NCBI RefSeq assembly: GCF_003265705.1
Contig: NW_020313005.1
Coordinates: forward strand, 19,704,671 to 19,768,670
Direction of reading: 5' to 3'
From: Callorhinus ursinus
Taxonomy: Eukaryota > Chordata > Mammalia > Carnivora > Otariidae
Length of the DNA: 64,000 nucleotides
Below are positions 1-11,481 of this stretch, piece after piece; position 1 is the first letter of the stretch, and each line of letters begins with the position of its first letter. The position numbers and the translations under genes were made by a program. The notes under the pieces were generated by a model that saw only the letters and a list, made by a program, of their open reading frames with translations, had not been told where the DNA came from and did no database searches.

Positions 1-58
1 CTCTCTCGTGGTCTCTCAGTCAGAAAATAAATAAAATCTTGAAAGAAAAAAAGAAAAC
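1..58 (+). repeat. SINEC 3' tail, cut by window edge
   Basis: The window opens in the CT-rich 3' end of a Can-SINE followed by its AAATAAAATCTT-type A-rich tail. The tRNA-related head lies outside the window. Confidence 0.8.
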
Positions 59-1306
59 AAGACTAAGGCTAGCAAGAGTTCCCGGTGATTGGAAGAATGG
101 GGTAGGTACTCAGAGGGTCCCCTGAGACATCTTCGGGCTGCCAAGAATTAAATGGGTTAAGAGCCACAAAGCTTTCCTGAAGAGGCTAGGCTAGTTCAAG
201 AGAGGCAAGTGGTTCCAAGTAAAATAATGAACAGAAATTAGACAGGAAAGAGACATTTCTTGAGACATTTCTCCTTATAAGAGATTCAGTATTAAAAGCA
301 GGGGAGGCGGGCATAGAGGATTCAGTATAGGTTATGTAAGTGGGTCAAGTGCCAAAGTTATTTTATCCAATTGCTGGGGGCGGGGGGAGGAGGTGGACAC
401 TCTCCTCCATCCCCCAAACTAATTAGATCCACAAATATGAAAGAAACAGTCATTGAGAGATAAACAAACAAATCCCTCTTCTTCCAGGCTTCTGACAACC
501 ACAGAACACAATCCAAGGGCCGTCCAAAGACAATAAAAAATAACCAGAACAGAGCATATATGATATGATGTTCATAGGTATTGCTGACTCAATTATATTT
601 GTTTTAAGTCAGTAAACATTTTAAGGACCTTACAAGAGCAGGCTCTAAAGACAATAAGACGAACAAGTCCTCACATGCCCGGAGGCTTGGCTTGGTCGGG
701 AAGACAATTTTGTAAACAAAATAATCCTAATAAAGAAGGAAAGCTTCTTAAACTCTGTCATATAGGAGGTCCGCAACTTCTGTCTGACTGGTTCCTAAAT
801 GACAGTTAAAAGTTAAGCCCAAATAAAAGGTGCAGTGATGGCACCCCTGGGATCTATAGGTTTAATATTATAAATTGGGAGTCTATTCCTGAACAGATAT
901 GAAAATAAGAGAAAAAAGAACAGACACAAATTCTGTTATGAACTTAAGTATTTCAATCATAAAAGTTCTTTTGGAGTGTCCTTCATGGGCTAGAGTGGCT
1001 GGGGCTTCTTAAAATACTTAAATCTAAGGAAGTACAGAGAGATAACATCTTTTCCTGGAAAATTTCCCTGAACAAGCTTGAGTACCCTTTGTGGCTCTAA
1101 AAACCTTAGTACTTCCCTCAAGTTTACACACCTGGATGATTCCCATTGCTGATTCATTACACAAGAATGCATCAATCACGTCAAGGAAGGAGTCAGGCAT
1201 TTTTCCAAAGATACATATTTAGGGATTCCTTACTTCCAAATTCAGCTAACTTTTCTGGAAAACTCTGTGGCGTTTCCATACCCCTTGTAGCCTTCCCAAG
1301 TGCTGA
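59..1306. other. unassigned intronic sequence
   Basis: About 1.25 kb of AT-rich, apparently mostly single-copy sequence. Reading frames are short and show no recognisable protein. I see no RNA gene or clear repeat in it. Confidence 0.6.
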
Positions 1307-1340
1307 TTTTTTTTTTTTTCCTTAAGATTTTATTTATTTA

Positions 1341-1440
1341 NNNNNNNNNNNNNNNNNNNNNNNNNNNNNNNNNNNNNNNNNNNNNNNNNNNNNNNNNNNN
1401 NNNNNNNNNNNNNNNNNNNNNNNNNNNNNNNNNNNNNNNN
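1341..1440. other. assembly gap of 100 N
   Basis: Exactly 100 N bases, the usual placeholder for a gap of unknown size. The same 19 bases of SINE tail (TTAAGATTTTATTTATTTA) lie directly on both sides, at 1322-1340 and 1441-1459. Confidence 0.99.
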
Positions 1441-1459
1441 TTAAGATTTTATTTATTTA

Positions 1460-1650
1460 GGGCGCCTGGGTGGCTCAGTTGGTTGAGCGACTGCCTTCAG
1501 CTCAGGTCATGATCCTGGAGTGCCGGGATTGAGTCCCGCATCGGGCTCCCTGCTCAGCGGGGAGTCTGCTTCTCCCTCTGACCCTCTTCCCTCTCATGCT
1601 CTCTATCTCATTTTCTCTCTCAAATAAATAAATAAAATCTTTAAAAAAAA
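1460..1650 (+). repeat. SINEC on plus strand nested in a minus-strand SINEC
   Basis: The head GGGCGCCTGGGTGGCTCAG is followed by the tRNA-like body, a CT-rich stretch and an AAATAAATAAATAAAATC tail. It lies inside the tail of the outer minus-strand SINE, with the AAGATTTTATTTATTT target copy at each end. Confidence 0.93.
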
Positions 1651-1836
1651 GATTTTATTTATTTGACAGAGAGAGAGAGAGAGAGACAGAGAGAGAGGGA
1701 ACACAAGCAGGGGAGTGAAGGAGGGAGAAGCAGTCTCCCCACTGAGCAGGGAGCCCAATGTGGGGCTCGATCCCAGGACCCTGGGATCATGACCTGAGCC
1801 AGCAGCCGCTTACTGACTGAACCCCCCAGGCGCCCT

Positions 1837-3093
1837 GAATGTTGATTTTCTTAAAAATCCACCTAATCATTTCTTTTCCTGGAGCAATCAAATCGTCCTT
1901 TCCTTGGGCTAAAAACCTCTTTCCTTTGATGATTTACAGACGTTGCCCAGACCAAGCATAATCACTTACTCTTTAAAATAACCTGCCATTTTAATTTGAA
2001 TTCAAACACATCATAAAAGCAAATCAATAAAAGGCAGATGACAGCTTGGCAACCATCCGCAAATTTCAAACCATTGTATTTTGGATGAAAAACTGACAAC
2101 CACCTTGCTAAACTGATTTTATATATTCCCAAATAGTAAAAAAAAAAAAAGTCCCGCCAAATAGTAAAAAACCTTTATTCTTTAATATATCACTACAATC
2201 CACAATCATAGATGTGTGTGTCATGTATACACATATATATGTATGTATACACAAATACAACAGTCCTTAAAAATTTACCCAATGAAAACTGAATATGCTT
2301 TGAGAGCACCAACCATACCAGTTTATAAAACACCAGCCCTACTACAAGTCTTTATATGTCCTTAGTAGTAGATTAGCCTCTAAATGATGTCAACCCAAAC
2401 ACTGCAAGAAAATTATTTCTACAACACAGTGCGCTTACCACCACACACCCAGAGCTGCAACGTCTCCTCAGCATTTAGGCACAGAGGTAATTTTCAGCAC
2501 ACACACTTGGTCTATAAAAATCTCTCATTTTTCTTCTGAACAGTCTTATAGTCATCAGAACTAGTTCACCATAAACCTTTCAAAGACTAGCAGGTCAAGC
2601 AGCTATTTATGTATAGTACTATCTGGTATCTTAGTACCTCAGCCAAATTAGAGCAATCCAGATTGGCATGTCTCAGAATGACTCTCCTTTCACCCTCCTT
2701 GTCTCTTGGGAACAGCTATTAAGTAGCTCAGTGAAAGAATTTTTGCAACTCATCTCTAATACTTAATGCCAGGATGTAAGCAAGTGTTCCTATTAGGTTA
2801 AAGTGACTTCTTTGGCCCTATGAAAAAAAACTGGTTACAAACATTTCCAAAAGTATGTAAGGCTAATAGTTGCCTACATCACATCACAAAAGCCCTGTGT
2901 TAATCTCAGTAATATTTAACATGATATTTTATTTGGCCAACAATGAACTCAACCTATGATGGTATAAAATAATGTAACCGTACTGACCTTCTGATCACTT
3001 GTCTCTTTGCTTTCTTCCAAACATTTGCTCCCCTTAAACCCCCCAACATCCCAAATACTGGATATGGCAATGATGTGCTATCCAAAGGAAATA
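1837..3093. other. unassigned intronic sequence with short AT and TG repeats
   Basis: Mostly AT-rich sequence without a plausible coding frame. A short TATACACATATATATG-type simple repeat lies at about 2210-2260. I recognise no other feature. Confidence 0.55.
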
Positions 3094-3103
3094 TATCTTC
3101 ACA

Positions 3104-3263
3104 GGGGTTGGGGGGATGGGTTAGCCTAGTGATGGGTATTAAAGAGGGCACGTATTGAATGGAGCACTGGGTGTTATATGCAAACAATGAATCATGGAAC
3201 ACTACATCAAAAACTAACGATGTAATGTACGGTGATTAACATAATAAAATTTAAAATATATAT
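3104..3263 (+). mobile_element. carnivoran L1 3' end, severely 5'-truncated
   Basis: About 160 bases matching the 3' end seen three more times in this window: a GATGGGTTAGCCT-like motif, GGAGCACTGGGTGTTAT, CATCAAAAACTAA and TGATTAACATAATAAAA. It is flanked by TATCTTCACA at 3094-3103 and 3264-3273, which supports one retrotransposition event. Confidence 0.85.
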
Positions 3264-3334
3264 TATCTTCACAAATTAACAAGTAAAAAGAATGCTAAAA
3301 ATACTATACCTATAATACTATCTCTTCTTAATAA

Positions 3335-3534
3335 GGGGCGCCTGGGTGGCTCAGTTGGTTGAGCATCTGACTTGGTTTCGGCTCAAGTCATGATCTTGGG
3401 GTCATAAGATCAAGCCCTGAATCAGGCTCCATGCTCAGCGTGCAGTCTGCTTGGGATCCTTTCCCTCTCCCTCTACACACACACCCCCCCCGCCCCGCTC
3501 CATTTGTTCTTGCTCTCAAATAAAATTTTTTTAA
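3335..3534 (+). repeat. SINEC
   Basis: Full-length Can-SINE starting GGGGCGCCTGGGTGGCTCAG. Its tail is joined directly to a minus-strand SINE, giving a tail-to-tail inverted pair. Confidence 0.93.
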
Positions 3535-3716
3535 GATTTTATATATTTATCTGACAGCGACACAGCGAGAGAGGGAACACAAGCAGGGGGAGTGGGAGAG
3601 GGAAAAGCAAGCTTCCTGCCGAGCAGGGAGCCAGATGTGGGGCTTGATCCCAGGACTCTGGGATCATGACCTGAGCCTAAGGCAGACGCTTAACGACTGA
3701 GCCACCCAGGCGCCCC
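3535..3716 (-). repeat. SINEC in the tail of the preceding SINE
   Basis: Minus-strand Can-SINE ending CCACCCAGGCGCCCC. The remaining tail of the first SINE (TAAATAAAATCTTT) follows it, so this copy inserted into that tail. Confidence 0.93.
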
Positions 3717-3750
3717 TAAATAAAATCTTTAATAAAAATAAAAATAATAA

Positions 3751-4243
3751 TGTGTACTGAAGCAACCATCATTACCTCACATGGGACTTGAAGTTTATGT
3801 TCTATTTCCTATAGCTTCTTGGAGACAGATGTAAATGTTGCTCTCATAATATCAGATTACCATAGGGATATTTTAATGAAATCCATCCATCCACTAAATC
3901 TACAATATGCCTTCACTTCCATTATTCTGTGACCAGTTCAACTTCTTCACTCACTACATATACAGACATAAAACCACATGTAATGGCTCAGCTTGGCTAG
4001 GAGCTTATCAGGTTTTGCATCTAATCTTTTAAAATCAATACTTAAAACATTTTACTGATTTTAATCTCTCCTGATTACTATTTCCCTTGTTTAAAAACAA
4101 CACTAACCAATCTTCAGTCTCAATGACTTGTATCAATTCACAAAATTAATCTTTCATAATGATAGCTCAGCAGGATATTTTATTAATGTAGATTCTGAGG
4201 AATCTAATCAAGCCTCATTTATCTTGAGAGTTGCTTTTAAGAA
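3751..4243. other. unassigned intronic sequence
   Basis: AT-rich sequence with no recognised gene, RNA or repeat. Confidence 0.5.
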
Positions 4244-4352
4244 GAGGTGCCTGGCTTGCCTAGTCGGTACAGCATGCAACTCTTGATCTTCAGGGTCATG
4301 ACTTTGATCCCCACATTGTGTGTAGACAATTACTTTAAAAAAAAAAAAAAAG
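4244..4352 (+). repeat. older tRNA-derived Can-SINE
   Basis: A divergent short SINE (GGTGCCTGGCTTGCCTAGTC head, then a GTGTGTAGACAATTAC-type end and A-run). It lacks the CT-rich segment of the younger copies. Confidence 0.8.
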
Positions 4353-4773
4353 AGCTGCTATAAGGAAAAACATTCATATAGCATTAAGCAGAAATCAGTT
4401 TCCAAAGGGAGTGGGGGCAGGGCAGAGTCCAACCAGACCATCAAAGAAGATTCTGTCATGAAAGGTGGTTTTCAGGTCACTTGAAACCTGCCATGAGTAA
4501 TAAACATTTATTGCAAGAGATCATTCCAATCCAACTCTCTTTCTCCTCTTTTCAACAGGGTTGAAAATTCTCTGCCTATGAATAACAGAGAGGTGATAGC
4601 GGCAGACAGGAGTATAAGACAAAAATGGCAACCCACATTCAACCTCCCTCAAGAAAGTCTCCTTCCCATCTGAAGGAGGCTGGTGCTACCTGTGCATTGC
4701 TGCCAGATCTTCCAATTTTTTTAAAACTGGAAAGGAATTTTAACATAAAAATCCACATTATTTGGAAGTGATG

Positions 4774-4889
4774 ATTTTTTTATTTAAGATTTTATTTTTA
4801 AGTGATCTCTACACCCAATGTGAGACTCAAATTCATGACCCTGAGATCAAGAGTCGCATGCTCCATTGGCTGAGCCAGCCAGGCACACC
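4774..4889 (-). repeat. older tRNA-derived Can-SINE
   Basis: Minus-strand copy of the older type, with the GATCTCTACACCCAATGTG motif and ending GCTGAGCCAGCCAGGCACACC. Confidence 0.82.
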
Positions 4890-5261
4890 GGAAATGGTGA
4901 TGTTCAATATGAATTTAAAATACAATGAAGCCCAAGATGGTGAGAGCCAAATAAAACAGAAGTCCAGGCCACATGCTGTCTGCAGGCTGTAGGTTTTCCA
5001 TCTCCATTTGGCGGTTATGTACCAGGAATCAGTTAGTAGGGATGACAGTTAATTTCAGAAGCCTATAACTCATCAAACACCTAGTACCCAGAAGTTATAG
5101 TATAAACTACAATTAATCATATATCAATTATAAAAAACTTGATTATGGAAATTTATGTTAAAGTCCTAACACTTAATATTAAGATGACAATACTGCTGAA
5201 AGTAATCTAGCAGTTCAGGGCAATCTCTATCAAAATCCCAAGTGTTTTCTGCAGAAATTTC

Positions 5262-5459
5262 TTTTTTATTTAAGATTGTATTTATTTATTTGAGAGAGAG
5301 AGCATGAGCACGGGGAGAAGCAGGGAGAAGCAGAGAGAGAGGGGGAGAAGCAGGCTCCCCAATAAGCAGGGAGCCCGATGCAGGGCTCAATCCCAGGACC
5401 CTGGGATGATGACCTGAGCCAAAGGCAGACGCTTAAGCGACTGAGCTACCCAAGCACCC
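5262..5459 (-). repeat. SINEC inserted in L1
   Basis: Minus-strand Can-SINE flanked by TGCAGAAATTT target copies (about 5251 and 5460), splitting the old L1. Confidence 0.92.
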
Positions 5460-5744
5460 CTGCAGAAATTTTTTTAGAAATCTTAAAATTTATATGGAAT
5501 CTCACACTCTGGAAAAAGAACAAAATTGGAAGATTTAAATTTCCTGACTTCAAAACTTACCACAAAGCTACCTATAGAAATAAAAACAGTGTGGTACTGG
5601 CATAAAAATGGACATACAGAATGGAGAACTCAGAGTCACCTGCAAAAGAATGAAGTTGAACCCTTACTTTAAACCACAAACAAAAATTAAATCAAAATGG
5701 ATCAGAGACCTAAACCCAAGAGCTATAAAGACAAAACCCTGAGG

Positions 5745-5837
5745 GTAGAGCCCGACATGGGGCTCAATCCCAGGACCCTGAGATCATGACCTGAGCCGAA
5801 GTCAGACGCTTAACCGACTTAGCCACCCAGGCGCCCC
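5745..5837 (-). repeat. SINEC, 3'-truncated
   Basis: Only the head half is present: GGGGCTCAATCCCAGGACCC through CACCCAGGCGCCCC. The CT-rich part and tail are missing. Confidence 0.85.
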
Positions 5838-6090
5838 AGAAGATAAAAATCTTAAAAGAAAACGTAAGGGCAAATCTTCGTATTTTATTTGGCAATGATT
5901 CCTTAGATAATGAAACCAAAAGCACAAACACACACACCACAAAATAGCTGAACTGGACTTTATCAAAATTAGAAACTTCTCTACAAAAGACACTATCAAG
6001 CGAGTGAAGACAACCCAAAGAATGGGAGAAATATTTATAAGTCATGTATCTGATAAGGGATGAATATTTAGAACATATAAAGTACAACTC

Positions 6091-6287
6091 GGGGCACCTG
6101 GGTGGCTCAGTCGTTAAGCATCTGCCTTCGGCTCAGGTCATGATCCCAGGGTCCTGGGATCGAGCCCCACATCGGGCTCCCTGCTCAGCGGGAAGCCTGC
6201 TTCTCTCTCTCCCACTCTTCCTGCTTGTGTTCCCTCTCTCCCTGTGTCGCTCTGTCGAATAAATATCTTTTAAAAAAATAAAATAAA
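6091..6287 (+). repeat. SINEC inserted in L1
   Basis: Can-SINE with the GTCGTTAAGC head variant. ACTACAACTC-like target copies lie on both sides (about 6080 and 6290). Confidence 0.92.
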
Positions 6288-7072
6288 GAACTACAACTCA
6301 ACAACAAAACCCAATTTAAAATGCGAAAAAAACTGGAATAAACATTTCTCCAAAGATACACAAATGGCCAACATGAAAAGATGCTCCACATTACTAAGCT
6401 TTAGGGAAATGAAAATCACAGTGAGAAACCATTTCACACCCATCAGGATGGCTATTACCCAAAAAATAGAAACAACCACTGGCGAGAATGTGGAGAAATT
6501 AGAACCCCTGCACATTGATGGTAAGAATGTAAAATGGGGCAGCCACCATGGAAAACAGTTTGCAGTTCCCAAAAAGCTCCACAAAAAATTTCCATATGAT
6601 CCAGCAATTCCACTTTTCAGTACATACCCAAAAAGAACTGAAACAGGAACTCAGATACAAGTACACCCATGTTTACAAAAGCAGTATTCACAATAGCCAA
6701 AGAGTGGAAACATCCCCAATGTCCATCAACAGATGAATGAATAAGCAGAATGTGGTATAGATACACACAAGGGAGTATAATTCAGCTTTAAAAAGGAATG
6801 CCATTCTGATATTTACTTTGAAAACAGTATAATGTTTTAGAAGAATATTTATAAGAATTGGCAACTTCGTAAGAGAGGTTTGGGGGGGGTTGGGGTGGGC
6901 AAGAGACAGGGAGTTAATGGGATTATAATGGGTACAGTTTGTTTGAATGATGAAATGGACAGTGCTGATGGGTGCAAGGCACTGTGAACGTACTTAATGT
7001 CACTTAACTACACACTTAAAATTGACCACTTTAACCATTTTTATGTTATGTATATATTAAAAAAAAAATTAT

Positions 7073-7272
7073 GGGGAGCCCGGGTGGCTCAGTTGGTTAA
7101 GCATCCGACTCTTGATTTTGGCTCAGGTCATAATCTCAGGGTTGTGAGATGGAGCCCTGTATGAGGCTCCACGCTGGGTATGAAGCCTACTTAATATTCT
7201 CTCTCCTCCTCGCCCCTTACCCCTCCCCCACACACACAGTGTGCATGATCGCTCTCTTTAAAAAAAAAAAAA
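7073..7272 (+). repeat. SINEC
   Basis: Can-SINE of the ACTCTTGATTTTGGCTCAGG subtype, ending in a long A-run. Confidence 0.9.
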
Positions 7273-8438
7273 GGAAAAGAAGTTTCAGTTGTACAATTTA
7301 GGGAAATTTTTATATCTTTAGGCTGGCATATGTAAAATATCTGGAAGTAAACCCTAGAAATAAGTGTTTTAAAAAAAGATAAACTGGATTAAAATCATCT
7401 ATTATTTTTTTATTAACATATAACATTATTTGTTTCAGGGGTACAGGTCTGTAATTCAGCAGTCTTACACAATTCACAGCACTCACCATAGTACATACCC
7501 TCCCCAATATCCATCACCCAACCACCCCATCCCTCCCACCCTCCTCCACTCCAGGAACCCTCAGTTTATTTCCTGAGATTAAGAGTCTCTTATGGTTTGT
7601 CTCCCTCTCTGGTTTAGTCTTGTTTCATTTTTCCCTCCCTTCCCCTATGATCCTCTGTCTTCTTTCTCAAATTCCTCATATCAGTGAGACCATATGATAC
7701 TTGTCTTTCTCTGACTGACTTATTTTGCTTAGCACAATACCCTCTAGTTCCATCCACGTCATTGCAAATGGCAAGATTTCATTTTTTGATGGCTGCATAA
7801 TATTCCCGCGCGCGTGTCTGTGTGTGTGTACATATATATACCACATCTTTATCCATTCATCTGTTGATGGACATCTTGGCTCTTTCCATAGTTTGGCTAT
7901 TGTGGACACTGCTGCTATAAACATCAGGGTGCATGTATCCCTTTGGATCACTACATTTGTATCTTTGGGGTAAATACCCAGTAGTGCAATTGCTGGGTCA
8001 TAGAGTAGCTCTATTTTCAACTTTTTGAGGAACCTCCATACTGTTTTCCGGAATGGCTGCACCAAGCATTCCCACCAACAGTGTAGGGGGGTTCCCCTGT
8101 CTCCGCACCCTCACCAACATCTGTCGTTCCCTGACTTGTTAATTTTAGCCAGCCTGACTGGTGTGAGGTGGTATCTCATTGAAGTTTTGATTTGGATTTC
8201 CCTGATGCCAAGTGATGTTGAGCACTTTTTCATGTGTCTGTGGGCCATGTGGATGTCTTCTTTGCAGAAATGTCTGTTCATGTCTTCTGCCCATTTCTTG
8301 ACTGGATTATTTGTTCTTCGGGTGTTGAGTTTGATAAGTTATAGGTTTTGGATACTAGCCCTTTATCTGGTATGTCATTTGCAAGTATCTTCTGTTTTTG
8401 TTGACTATTTCCTTTGCTATGCAAAAGTTTTTCATCTT

Positions 8439-8606
8439 GGGGCGCCTGGGTGGCTCAAATGGTTGCGCATCTACCTTTGGCTCAGGTCACGATCTCCAAA
8501 TCCTGGAATCGAGCCCGGCACCTGGCTCCCAGCTCAGCGGGGAGTCTGCTTCTCCCTCTGCCTCTCCCCCTGCTTGTGCTCTCTCTCTCTCAAATGAATA
8601 AAATCT
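8439..8606 (+). repeat. SINEC inside L1
   Basis: Can-SINE starting GGGGCGCCTGGGTGGCTCAAA within the antisense L1. A second SINE lies in its tail. Confidence 0.92.
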
Positions 8607-8802
8607 TTTAAGATTTTATTTTTTTGAGAGAGAATGAGAGAGAGAGAATGAGAGAGAGAGAGAGCACATGAGGGGGGAGCGTCAAGGGCGAAGCAGACTC
8701 CCCGCTGAGCAGGGAGCCCGATGCGGGACTCGATCCAGGGACTGCAGGATCATGACCTGAACTGAAGACAGTCGCCTATCCAAATGAGCCACCCAGGTGC
8801 CC
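8607..8802 (-). repeat. SINEC inside the tail of the preceding SINE
   Basis: Minus-strand Can-SINE ending CCACCCAGGTGCCC. The tail of the host SINE (AATGAATAAAATCTTT) appears on both sides, giving three nested insertions in order: L1, plus SINE, minus SINE. Confidence 0.92.
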
Positions 8803-9700
8803 TTAAATGAATAAAATCTTTAAAAAATTTAAAAAAAAAGCGCTATCTTGATGAAGTCCCAATAGTTCATTTTTGCCCTTGCTTCCCTTGACTTTGGCCA
8901 TGTTTCTAGGAAGAAGTTGCTGCAGCTGAGGTCAAAGAGGTTGCTGCCTGTGTTCTCCTCAAGGGTTTTGATGGATTCCTGTCTCACATTTAGGTCTTTC
9001 ATCCATTTTCAGTCTATTTTTGTGTGTGGTGTAAGGAAATGGTCCAGTTTCATTCTTCCACATGTGGCTGTCCAGTTTTCCCAACACCATTTATTGAAGA
9101 GACAGTCTTTTTTTCCATTGGACCTTCTTTCCTGCTTTGCCAAAGATTAGCTGACCATAGAGTTAAGGGTCCATTTCTGGGCTCTCTATTCTGTTCCACT
9201 GATCTATGTTCGGTTTTTGTGCCAGTACCATGCTGTCTTTGTGATTTGTAATAGAGCTTCAAGTCCGGAACTGTGATGCCACCAGCCTGGCTTTTCTTTT
9301 TCAACATTCCTCTGGCTATTTGGGGTCTTTTCTGGTTCCATACAAATTTTAGGATTATTTGTTCCATTTCTTTGAAAAAAGTGGATGGTATTTTGATAGG
9401 GATTGCATTAAATGCGTAGATTGCTCTAGGTAGCACAGACATTTTCACAATATTTGTTCTTCCAATCCATGAGCATGGAACGTTTTTCCGTTTCTTTGTG
9501 TCTTCCTCGATTTCTTTCATGAGTATTGTATAGTTTTCTGAGTACAGATTCTTTGCCTCTTTGGTTAGATTTATTCCTAGGTACCTTATGGTTTTGGCTG
9601 CAATTGTAAATGGGATTGACTCCTTAATTTCTCTTTCTTCTGTCTTGGTGGTGGTGTATAGAAATGCAACTGATTTCTGTGCACTGTAAAATCATCTATT

Positions 9701-10257
9701 TTAAAAGACTGGAGAAGTGTTATCATTTTTCCAACAACATAAAAGGCTTCTTTCATTTATCATTTTAGTAGCTATATGCTGCTTTCAGCTATAGTGTTAT
9801 TTGTGCTGTCACAATGCCCTGCATATAGCAATTTAATAAATATGGGCTAATAATGATGACTATGAAGAACTTCAAACGAACCAATTACCATGGAGAGTCT
9901 TCAAATTTAGAACAAGTTATTACAAAAGTTCTTTTAAATGTCAATTTAAGATACAGCTAAATTAAAAAAAAAAAAGGCATCATCCATTGCATATTGTTTA
10001 GAGAAAAACCAGAAATATGAATATCCAATTATAAAGGAATGAATTCAGTAAATTAGAGATAAATTACAGAACAGGAAGATCCTTGCTTTTATATATATTC
10101 TTGAAAAAATGGGCAAGTTCAAAGACTATGCATGTTATCTGGGGGTTCTGCTACTAGAAAGGTAATGATTTATACAAATCTTAATTACTCCCAGTCTTCC
10201 AGGACAAAAAAGTATCCTTGAAAACTTAATTCCAGAATCTAAAAACATTCCATCGTA
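9701..10257. other. unassigned intronic sequence
   Basis: AT-rich, no plausible coding frame. The part near 9970-10140 weakly resembles a degraded L1M 3' region, but I cannot assign it. Confidence 0.45.
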
Positions 10258-10302
10258 GGGGCGCCTGGCTGGCTTAATCTTTAAATAAATAAATAAATAA
10301 TA
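10258..10302 (+). repeat. SINEC with large internal deletion
   Basis: The head GGGGCGCCTGGCTGGCTTAA runs directly into the tail AATCTTTAAATAAATAAATA, so almost the whole body is missing. Confidence 0.8.
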
Positions 10303-10472
10303 GGGGCACGTGGGTGGCTCAGTCGGTTGAACGTCTGCCTTCTGCTCAGGTCATGATCCCAGCGTGCTGGGGTCGAGCCCCGGCTCCCACTCCCTGCTCC
10401 GCGGGGAGCCCGCCTCATCCTCTCCCTCTGCCCCTCCCCGCCCATGCTTGCTCACTAATAAAACCTTTTTCA
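10303..10472 (+). repeat. SINEC
   Basis: Can-SINE with head GGGGCACGTGGGTGGCTCAG and a short tail, directly after the deleted SINE. Confidence 0.9.
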
Positions 10473-10850
10473 AAGTAGGAATAATAAAGTATATAAAAAC
10501 ATTCCCTCACTTTTCCTACATAACTGAGCCCACTGAGTGTTCACCTAAATTCAAAGACGCTCCAGAAAGCACCAAATAAGTACCAATACATTTCACCATG
10601 TGCTTTTTATCAATACAGTAAGCACTTTGCTTCCCATTTTCTCACTCATTCTTATAAAGGCAAAATGCAATCATATATTCAAATTATAATTCCAATACTG
10701 CAAATACCTGACCACTGGCTGGTAAACAGTATTCTGAAGTAACTGGAAATGTTTATGCATCAACTTAAGTACTATTATTCAGGCTATGAAAGGCAATTTG
10801 GGGGGTGGTTAATATCATATATTTAAAAATGCAGGGAGAAAAGAAAAAAA

Positions 10851-11050
10851 GAGGCACCTGGGTGGGTCAGTCGGTTAAGCGGCTGCCTTCGGCTTGGGTC
10901 ATGATCCCAGGGTCCTGGGATCGAGCCCCATGTCGGGCTCCCTGCTCAGTGGAGAGTCTGCTTCTCCCTCTCCCTCTGCCTGCCTCTCTGCCTACTTGTG
11001 CTCTCTGTCAAATACATAAATAGATCGATCTTTAAAATAAATAAATAAAT
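10851..11050 (+). repeat. SINEC at the 5' edge of the cystatin pseudogene
   Basis: Can-SINE with an exact 14-bp target duplication, AAAAATGCAGGGAG, at 10825-10838 and 11051-11064. Twelve extra A/G-rich bases separate the left target copy from the SINE head. Confidence 0.9.
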
Positions 11051-11481
11051 AAAAATGCAGGGAGGGCCGCTGCTGGATCACTCCCCTCTAAGCTTCACCA
11101 GCCTCCGAACACACCATGGCCGGGCCCCTGCACACCCTGCTGCTCCTGCTGGCTACTCTGGCCCTGACCCTGGCTCTGGCCATGGCCCTGGCACAAGCAG
11201 GACCAAGTCTCCAATGGTGGGAGCCCCATGGGATGCTGACCACGTCAATGAGGAGGATGTGTAGCAGGCGCTGAACTTCATCCACAACAAGTTCAACCAG
11301 GCGAGCAAGGGCATGAACCACAGCTGCGCACTCCAGGTGGTACTCGCCCGCAAGCAAGCTGTGGCTGGGATGAAATACTTCTTGGACATGAAGACTGGCC
11401 AAACCAGATGTCCAAGTCCCAGCCCAACCTGGACAGCCATCCCTTTCATGACCAGCCACACCTTAGTGAAGAAAATGCTCT

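Larger units (their letters stand above)
1307..1836 (-). repeat. SINEC on minus strand, interrupted by a plus-strand SINEC and an N gap
   Basis: The outer element is a minus-strand Can-SINE. It starts with its T-rich tail at 1307-1340, resumes at 1651 and ends at 1836 with the reverse complement of the SINE head. Similar target copies (TGCTGATTTT near 1302 and TGTTGATTTT near 1840) flank the composite. A plus-strand SINE and the assembly gap sit inside. Confidence 0.85.
5150..7070 (+). mobile_element. old L1 (L1M type), 3' portion
   Basis: Decayed ORF2 and 3' sequence on the plus strand. Recognisable stretches include AATCTCTATCAAAATCCCA, TATAGAAATAAAAACAGTGTGGTACTGG split by changes, the GATGGCTATTACC region, and CCATATGATCCAGCAATTCCAC near 6590. 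It ends in an A-run near 7060. Frames are broken throughout, so it cannot be active. SINEs interrupt it at 5262-5459, 5745-5837 and 6091-6287. Confidence 0.85.
7404..9686 (-). mobile_element. 5'-truncated L1 on minus strand with 14-bp target duplication
   Basis: The element is read from right to left. At 9520-9290 the minus strand encodes the ORF2 stretch with [18 protein letters not shown] and [10 protein letters not shown]. At 8065-7676 it encodes the C-terminal stretch with [23 protein letters not shown] and SQSEKDKYHM. A 3' UTR and a short poly-A (T-run after 7404) follow. TAAAATCATCTATT occurs at 7390-7403 and 9687-9700 as an exact target duplication. The reverse transcriptase and endonuclease regions are absent, so it is a dead 3' fragment. 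SINEs split it at 8439-8802. Confidence 0.92.

Noticed and set aside
1459..1540. tRNA-like sequences at SINE heads, here and at dozens of other sites
   Set aside because: They are tRNA-derived promoter heads of Can-SINEs and do not form separate tRNA genes.
6364..6696. 110-codon plus-strand frame as a host gene
   Set aside because: The sequence is decayed L1 ORF2 3' portion, out of its original frame in places.
8025..8597. 190-codon plus-strand frame
   Set aside because: It is the antisense reading of L1 ORF2 running into a SINE; the real coding sense is the minus strand.
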